64,000 nt of DNA from Carposina sasakii (Eukaryota; Arthropoda; Insecta; Lepidoptera; Carposinidae), in the NCBI GenBank assembly GCA_014607495.2, contig CP053153.1, positions 8,556,001 through 8,620,000 of the forward strand, given 5' to 3'. A model generated the notes under the pieces. The model saw only the letters and a list, made by a program, of their open reading frames with translations, did not search any database and was not told the origin of the DNA. The position numbers and the translations under genes are program-made. The number at the start of each line of letters is the position of its first letter. The stretch's first letter is position 1. Shown one piece after another: positions 36,701 to 45,700 of this stretch.

Positions 36701-39700
36701 CCATGAATGTGTAAAATATTGTAAACGACCAGAATATTTTACCTCATCGTCTAATGCCTCCTGGAAGGTGGTGCACGGTACGGGCGATGACTGTGAGTCG
36801 TGTACGGCTGTTTCGTTGTTATTGGCCGAGTTGGTGGGACTTGGCTTTGCCTCCCTACATCAGGTTTGATTGGTAGTTTCCGATGCAGGGTCCTTGAGTT
36901 TAAATGACCCTTAAAGTTGGTGTTTGTCCTTAACGTAAAGTTATTCTTATTAAATTTCGGGATTTTATTTTGCTTAAGATCAGCACCGGATCTTTGAATA
37001 GATTTAGCTGATTTTAGCTTATCTGAAATATTTTCTCCGAATAAATATTTGTCACGTGTCGTTTCCATGAGGGTATCTTTAAGTTCATTATTTGTAGACG
37101 AAATGGCAAATCCTCGAAGTGTCTTTGTATCTTGGAAATGACTGTCGCATAAAAGTCAACATGCATCACTGACAGCTTTTAGGACCTTAGAATGGGATTC
37201 CTTCGCAATAAGCATTACTGTTGCTTTTGATAATGCTGCGAGGGCAATGCCAATCTGCTTTTGCTTATCTAATAAAACTGTATCTCTTTTGACAAGAGAA
37301 TCAGGTATTGCAGCCTTAACCTCCGCATTGAGAACTGGTGGAACAAGGAATTCACAATTTGCCTGCACAATATATTCTTTTAACATTGCATCTTTAACTT
37401 CCTTAGTTAATCCTTTTTTTAGTATATCCTGCCATCTTGTGGCGATGTCCTTATGAATGTTTGGTCCCAATGCAGTTTCAATATTAGGCGCTTCACCCAA
37501 AAGTAACAAGGTTTCTTCATCCAATTCCGGTTCAGCGTTCGCCGGCTGCGTCGCCAAATTGTCAGTTAACGGGTTATTGGATGAACATGGAACGATATCT
37601 TCATGCTTGTCCATTATTTCAGAATCTGAAAGAACATAAAGTGTTCTTGAGGTGAAAGAGATAGCGCTAGTAGCTACTCGCAACACCTTTATAGGTAATG
37701 CATACATATGTGACAGGAAAAACCCTGCTAGTTAGTCCGCGTCACTAGCACACGTGACAGAATCAAGCCTGGTACTTGTTTGCATCACTCGCTATGGCGA
37801 TATTACTCGACAATAACGTTATATATATAAAGTAAGTACATAACATGACAGAGACAACCCTGGTAGTTGCTCGCGTCAATAGGTTAACTTTAGAAATAAA
37901 AGTTGAAAGTACCCACATTTTTCTAAGTCGAGTTTAAATTACTATTTGTCATCATCATTAACCTTTGGTAAGTACTTACCACTGAGTTCATTTTCTGAAG
38001 ACGATGAAATTACACGAAGACGACGCCGTTTCCTTTTGAACTTGGATTCCAGTTTTCTTATCTTCTTTTGAATGTGATCCTCAGTGTGATCGCGGCTTCT
38101 CTTCTTCCCCATATTTAAAGACTAATCCTTGTTTATTTAACTATCACTAAATTAAACACTAGGTAAAATTTTTATACAATATCGCGAAGTTGGGTCCGAG
38201 CGTGCGAAGCCTACAGCACGGAAACAAAGAATGAGTATGAAAATGGCGGTATTCACCGGGCGGCATTGGGTCAAATAGTGCTTTTATTTTTATTTATTCT
38301 TTAAAAATCCGTGCGAAGCTAAAGCGTAGGAGCATAGCTACAATATGTAAACCTAATCGCTAAGAATGAAGCTGTAAAATATAATAAGTGTACAGGCCTT
38401 ACAAACCCGAACAATAATGGTAATAAGGATATGATTGTTTTAGAAACGTACCCTAGACATCTGTTTATCAAAGGTTTTTTTTCTTAGGTGCAACTTAAAG
38501 TAGAAGATTCCACGATCTGTGTGAATGACGACATCGTTATACCACCATTGATCATCATAGATGCTGACGAAGAAGAACCGCATCTGAACTTAGTATCAAG
38601 TCCCCATGAGGGTTGCTCCTACAGCATTAGGAATGTATGGCCGGTCGATCAGTCTTGGTTGTATGTTGACGAAAATGGCTTACACACTACTGCTATTGAC
38701 AGAGAACATGAGTCTATTGCTTTCATGGCTCTATCGCAGGTAGATAACAATATTTTGAAGTGTTAATATTGAGTGATTTTTCTAAGAGAAACCCCTTTAT
38801 CTTAGTCCGAGAATACTCCTATCTGAAACCGACATTTATATAAGTACAAACCTCAGGGTAAAATTATGACGTCCTACATTTTATTCCCTGAACATATAGA
38901 TCTGCTCCTATTGGTATTCAAAGTGGATAATATTTTATTAATTACCTACATCTCACCGTATTTTTTGTTTGATTAAATAATTGGGTACAATTCTGAATGA
39001 TTTTAATAAGACCTTTATGTACTGAAAATTCAAAATTACCTACTCATTATAAATTTCTACAGGTGCAAGTGGAACTGATTCTCCACTGCGAAAGTGATGC
39101 TAGTAGAAGTAAACGTTCCACCAATATACAAACCAGACTCGACTGGCTTGGTCCCTACGACTACGGCACTAGCAAGTGGACTCTCACAGATAGCATTGAA
39201 TACAACTCCAAAAGGAGCCTTGTGAACTTGATTGTGAACGATATCAACGACAATGATCCAATATTTATTGGCAAGGAAAACGAGCCTATTGCTGTTGGCT
39301 ATCCCAATTCTGAATTACGCGAACTTATTATGCCACGGTCTTTAGCTGAATTGACGGTAAGTATAAAGTCAAAAGATCTAAAAAGAATAAATCAGCCATG
39401 ATTGCTTAATAAAAAAAAAATTAAAAACATCCGAGGTCTTTATGATCTCTAGAATTGAAAGAAGCCATAAGTCCGTTCATATTTGATCAAAAAGCTTATG
39501 AGAATCGATGTTATTACTCTTTCATGCAAAACCAATGAAGGAATTTCGATAAAACTTGGCATAGACCTGAGCTAATCACATATGTAATTCCAGAGATGAA
39601 TTTGCTGGCGTTTGTTTGTATCGAAATAATAAAAATATTACTAACGTAGATAATAATGACATGGCAGATAACAAAATAATGACCACCATTTAAAATTCCA

Positions 39701-42700
39701 TAGTTGTCCAGTTTTTTATGCGTTAACACATTTAATAGGTAATTTAAATAGGTATCAGGTTTCTCTAATGGTTTCTTATGGCATATTTTAAGCGGACATC
39801 GACGTTGCAAATGTTTTTAGGGTTCCGTACGTCTGAATACAAAAACGGAACCCTTATAGGATCACTCGTGTGTCTGTCCGTCCGTCGCTTACAGTCAATT
39901 ATTTCCGAACCTATTAGACCGATTAAGTTGAAATTTGGTACACATATCAATTCCTGTGACCCAAACACAGAGGTGTGACGTGAGCAGATGAAATCTGTAT
40001 ATGGGGGGTCATTTTTGGGGGGGAAGGGGAAAATTAAAAAAAAAATCTGAAAACTGCATCGTATCAAATGAAAGGTCTTGTTGAGAAGATCTTAAATGTA
40101 TTTTTTTGTAATTTTAAAATAAATAGTTTCCAAGTTATTCAAGAAAATAGACGAAAATTGACCATTCCCCCCCCCCCTTATCTCCGAAACTACTAAACCT
40201 AAAATTTTGAAAAAAATACAGAAATTAGTTTTCTCCTTATAGATTATAGGAAAACCTATAAGAAGTCCATGATATTAAAATAACATGGTAAATCACTCAA
40301 TATTGTGCGTACCAACTTTTTGTCAGATTTAAAAAAACATGATAGGTAACATCGTACGGAACCCTCTTCACGCGAGTTCAACTCGCACTTGTTTTCAATG
40401 CGGGGAGCTGGTGATGGGTACGTTTTCTGGAAGATCAAAGAATCTTTCTTCTATGTTGTATTGTACCTAACATTACAATCACAAATCATGCAAAATTTAT
40501 CGTCCGTAGTGTTTCGATCGATTCGATTTTTTAAGATGAAAAAAAAACTTCTCTATTTGTCGAATTAACATCACTTTGTCGCATCCCACTAAATATCAAG
40601 TAGGTATAATAATATAGCTTTACCTACTTATTAGGAAAATACCTATAATAACGGACCTAATTTTTTTTTTAAGGCAACTGACGCGGATGTAGGGATAAAT
40701 GCAGAATTGGTATATTGGAGTTCTGATCCAACACTAGCAGTGTCACCTGCAACCGGCTTCGTTCACATTAGAGAAGCTGAAGAACTGGAAGATTACTACG
40801 AAACGACAGTTCATGCCACTGATGAAAATGGTATAGGGCGGACGGGATCAATTAATTTAATGGTAAGATTTTGATTTCCCATTATTCTTTCGGATTTGTT
40901 GACTGATGTATATAAATAGCCTCTTCTTCTAAAACTTCAATAGAATAGTTGGTAGCAATAGTAGCATAGACTTGAAGATTATATAAAATGGAGTAGCCAG
41001 AACTGCAGAATTGCAAAGGAGATCGTACAGTAACATTAAACATAGCGGGGTCAAAAGGCGGCCTTTCCACCAGAAATGCGCCACGCCTAGATGCCACGGA
41101 CGCGGACGCACGAATTATATTATGTATTTTATAATTTTCCCCAAATTTTACTAAAGATTTTGAACTAAGTAGGTAGGACTTATCTCTCAGGGGTATTACG
41201 TCCTCAAGATTTGCGAGTCAGTATTGTAATGCAAATCTTGTAATCTCGTTATATCCCGTGATATCAAAGCTCTCAATCTCTAAAGACTCCACCATCATTG
41301 AAATATGAATGAATACTGTATCGCACGTACATTACATTATGTTAATGTACCACAAAAGGTACATTAACTAAATAGGTATACCCTAGGCGTATACAATATA
41401 ATATGCGAGGAGAAACATGGTTTACGTAATGGCATGAAGAACAAAACATTGGAATTATGAATTATAATTTTATTATACAGGATGTCTGTGACAGCCAAGC
41501 AAATATTGATACCATGACTTCAGACCATAATTCTGAGACGGAAAACACTGAAAATTTTCGCAGGAAAGTTCAGGAAAAAAGTTTTGTTCGTTTAATTAGG
41601 CCTTATAAAATGACTTAAAAGTAAAAAAAATACCAAAAGATGATTTTCAAAAAATAAATTGACCTAAAAAAAGTTTAAATAACTGATCAACCCTAATGGA
41701 GAGTCATCCAAAAAACAGCAATGTGTCACACTAACTAATAAGCCCATTAAATTTATCACAGGATCGTCCGATATAATTGGCGGGCAGAGCAAAGATTACT
41801 GATAGTCAAATCAAATAGTATATTTCATTACGAGTGCGGAAAGCCTGTCATTGCAAAGAGTTCCGACAAATGTCTACCCGAGCCGAGGCGCAGCCGAAGG
41901 TGATGGTTGACAGTCGGAACAAGTATTTTTATACAGTTGCGAAAAAATGAAGCAATTTAATCTATACTTCTATACTAATATTATACAGAGGTAAACTTTG
42001 ATTGTTTGTTTATTTGTTTGTTTTTTGCAGCGAATAGGCTCCGAAACTACTGGACCGAATTCAAAAAATCTTTCACCGTTAGAATCCTTATTGGACCCGG
42101 ATGAACATAGGCTATATGATTTCGTATAATTTCCTCTGGGCTGAAATAGATATGAATTAAATACAATTTTTTTTTAGCATTTGACACATGGAGGTATAAG
42201 TTTGACATACACCATAGAATAACAAATCCCCAGAAGGAGTCATCAATGACAGATGTATATTTCGGGTAGTGAATCTAAAACGAGTCAAAAATTCCGCATC
42301 TTCCGCTCATCTTACCCGCCGATTGTTGCCAAATCGATAAATATTATCCGTTTTTTAGATACAGTAAATAGGTTTCAAAAATTTTACATATTAGAAAGTT
42401 GCTTCAAAAGTGTGCGTGATAACCGGTTCTGGGAATTTATTAATCTGTGACGTACAGATGACATGACACAACATGACAGATGAAATTTGTTTTTTTTTTG
42501 TTTGGTTAATCACGAAGAAAGAGTATGAGGAATACAGCATCCATACAGCCATTGTTTTTAGTACTAATGATTTCTGAATTTATGATGGATGATAACAATG
42601 ATGAATGGAAACGTCGGCAAAATCCTCAAAAACGAGTGTAAAATTAGTCAAAATCAAAAAGAATTGCGAAAACAACATACCTACATGACCCCATGAAGAA

Positions 42701-45700
42701 ACGGACACATACAAATAAATTTTACATTTCACAAGTAAATTACACCCACTCCCTTTGGGTGTTTATGTTCGTTAGGGGGTATAAGAGAGTACGGACGGAT
42801 TTCCCAAAATTCCCATGGGAATGGGGCAGACAGGAATTTCAAACTTTTACCGAAATTTTCACTGTACCGGAACAAAAGCTTATTCAATAAGTACAAAAAT
42901 AAACCGTTTGCCGTACACAGATGATATTTGGTGTGTATGTTTGTTAGGGGGTGTAAAAGACCATTAAGAACGGGTTTCCCGATATTCCCACGGGAACGGG
43001 ACAAACGGGAATTCCCAATTTTTACGCAAACCACTTGACACATAATGATGAAATATGACAGGTACATTCGGTAGGGAGTGTAAGGAAGCACTGAGGATAT
43101 ATTTCCCGAAATTCCCACGGGAACGGGGCAAACGGGAATTCCAAATGTTAGAGGATATGTACCGAAGTGAAGCGAGGGCGGGTCACTATTAAAATAATAA
43201 AAACACAACAAAACAAAATGGCGCCAACCGTAAAAGAATATAAGCAGAGATTTTTTGTTTTCTTCACCCATTCTGGATAGATAAAGGGAACTATGCCCAT
43301 ACAGCCAAGTCATCAGTAGATTTTTTTTATTGATATGAAATGAAATTTAATGAGATCAAATAAAATGATACCTAACCTAACTCATTTAATCAAATCATTA
43401 AATCTGATATTGAAACAAATTAGTAGCTTCTTTTTAGAAATATTTGCATGAATCATAAAACTTCTATGATTTTTTTTTTTGTAAAAATTCGTGGTTGGTT
43501 TTTTTCCTTTTAATAGACATTATTTTGACAGTTGGGAATGAAAACGCACGAGTTCGGAAAAGGTAAAGAAAAAGCACGAGTATGTAATAGCCCACATCTC
43601 GAACGCTATACGTCCCTGCAATACGCCACTTTTTGAGCAACTGTATTAAAAAATATATTTCCTGCGAGTAATAACACTGTCGTATAACTCAACACAATGG
43701 TACATGTTCAGCATATCAGTATTTGCCTGGCTGTCGCCCACACCCTTTATGTAATAAACAGCACACTACAGTCTTATAAAAATAGGGCAAAACATTAAAA
43801 AATTGACTAAACTTTTTCCCAGATCACGTGATTAAAATTTTGGTCTTAAGATATCATATTTTTGTAAGCAAAAAAGGCCATTCGATGTTAAAGAACAAAA
43901 CGGTACCCAGTTACGTGTCTTTCCATATGACACATAAATTGTTCACCTAAGGTGGACATCACGTTTTACCGAAAAAGGCAAAACAACAGGTCGGCCTTAA
44001 ACGTTTAAGAATGTGTATTAAAGCTGCAATATATTTGGGTTCGAATAATTATAATCAATGATTATAGGTATTATTTCAATATCAAACACGCAATTTGTCA
44101 TCCAGTGCTAAATTACCAAAAACAAATAAGAAAGAAAAGTATATTTACAAAATATTGCTTCAGAGCATGAAAATTGAATTTATGTGTTATTTTTGTTTAG
44201 GTAAATACGAATTTTGACTTTATGTAGTAAAATTTATATAATTTATTACAAATGGTCACGTCACTGCAAATGGTCGATGGAAACTCTAATATTTTGTTCA
44301 ATTTAATTATTATCAAGAACACTTGAATCAGCTGTTGGCCTCATACTTGCGAAAGACCAATTAGGATCTTTTTTATTTTACCAGAGTTATTACCATGTTA
44401 AAAAAGCCTCTTAATATAGCTTAATTAGTCTAACTTTGACTGATATCCCATTTTTTTGTCAAAGGCATACAGGGTATGAATGAAGTGTGTTTAATTTAGA
44501 TGCGGTTTTTTAATAACACCCCTATATTTTTACAGGTACAAATTTTAAACAGCAATGAGATTGCGGTTGTGACAGTTCGAGATGCATTCCTAGATAACGA
44601 AGCTTATATTATTGCAAACTTGAGCTCTGCAGTTGGCTATGATGTTAAGGTACTTAACTCTGTAGTAATTGCTGACAGTGAGGAATCTGATATAGCTATA
44701 CGAAACAAGCGCCAAACATCCAGCGCAGGAGCTATATTACAAATATACGTCTACGGATTAATTGAACGCGATCCTGTATCTGCAGAACGTCTTATACTGT
44801 AAGTACCTTTTAAAAATTCAGTTTTTATTTATAATTTGCATTTTAAAATCTTACTAAGATTATCCCAGAGATAGGTAAATATAATTATTTAATAAATCTA
44901 GATTACATTGTATTCTAATCCTATTTGATTAATAAGTATTTATGATATGATGATTCAATTTAATAAATAACTAAGCAGGTGCATACTTAACTATACTTAA
45001 CTAGAAATAATTAACACATTGGATGATTTTAGCGACATTGAAAGTAACAATATTGCATCAGTGAACATAGTAAATACTCTATCATTGGAAGATCATCTCG
45101 AGAATATTCAGATATGCCCAGTGCCAGGACGTGATACCGGCTTGTTAGTGTCTACAATCATCTTAGCCATCCTGCTGTTCATACCGATCGTGGCTATAGT
45201 TGTCTGGTTCGTCCTTAAATGGTAAGTCACCGTTAGTTAAAATTATATAGCTGTTTAAATTCTAAACATTTTCCTCAAAACTATGTAGTACAAAATACCG
45301 AAATGTTGTTTTTTAGGAGAAAGGAACACAGTTACAGTGAATTTAGTGACGAACGCAGTTTGGCATCACTAGCTATATCAGAAGATATTCCCAAGCCAGA
45401 TACGTTGACCAGACCAAGACTTGATATATTAGAGTTAAAGAGAAGTGAAAGAAGATTACAGGAAATGTTAGATGCCCCGATAGAAGATACGGCTGCGTCA
45501 TCCACCAGAAACCTCAATGATACAATAGTAAACATACCTTCCGATAACAATCCGATAGTTATACAATCCATTGACAAACTAAAACGCGGAGATGAGACTG
45601 AAGACGAAGATGAATTTGGCGAAGTCAAGAAACCGAGAAGAAAATCAGTAGTCACCTTTAATGAGAACGTCGAAAAAATCATACACGTAGAAGATGCTCT

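Larger units (their letters stand above)
33701..38385 (-). mobile_element. Full-length DIRS-type tyrosine-recombinase retrotransposon
   Basis: 4,685 bp. Hallmarks seen: inverted terminal repeats, an internal complementary region whose two halves are the reverse complements of the two outer ends, no target duplication, and ORFs in the order Gag, reverse transcriptase-RNase H, tyrosine recombinase (antisense to the host gene). By known DIRS biology it replicates through RNA and inserts as a circle by site-specific recombination, with no integrase. Decay is slight: one stop in Gag and one frameshift in the RT-RNase H frame. Confidence 0.93.
32849..38487. other. Intron 46 of cadherin-like gene, hosting a DIRS element
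   Basis: 5.6 kb; donor GTAAGC, acceptor TTTTTTTCTTAG. Outside the DIRS element (33701-38385) there is a short GGCTCCGTTTTTTGC / CTACGGAGCCC repeat at 33066-33112 and AT-rich DNA. The flanking exons remain in phase. Confidence 0.75.

Noticed and set aside
42729..43313. 194-codon reverse-strand ORF
   Set aside because: Covers the imperfect tandem repeat; the sequence has no domain and repeats with the DNA.
45332..45682. 116-codon reverse-strand ORF
   Set aside because: Exact antisense of the last exon of the cadherin-like gene, whose frame is supported by splicing phase and sequence.
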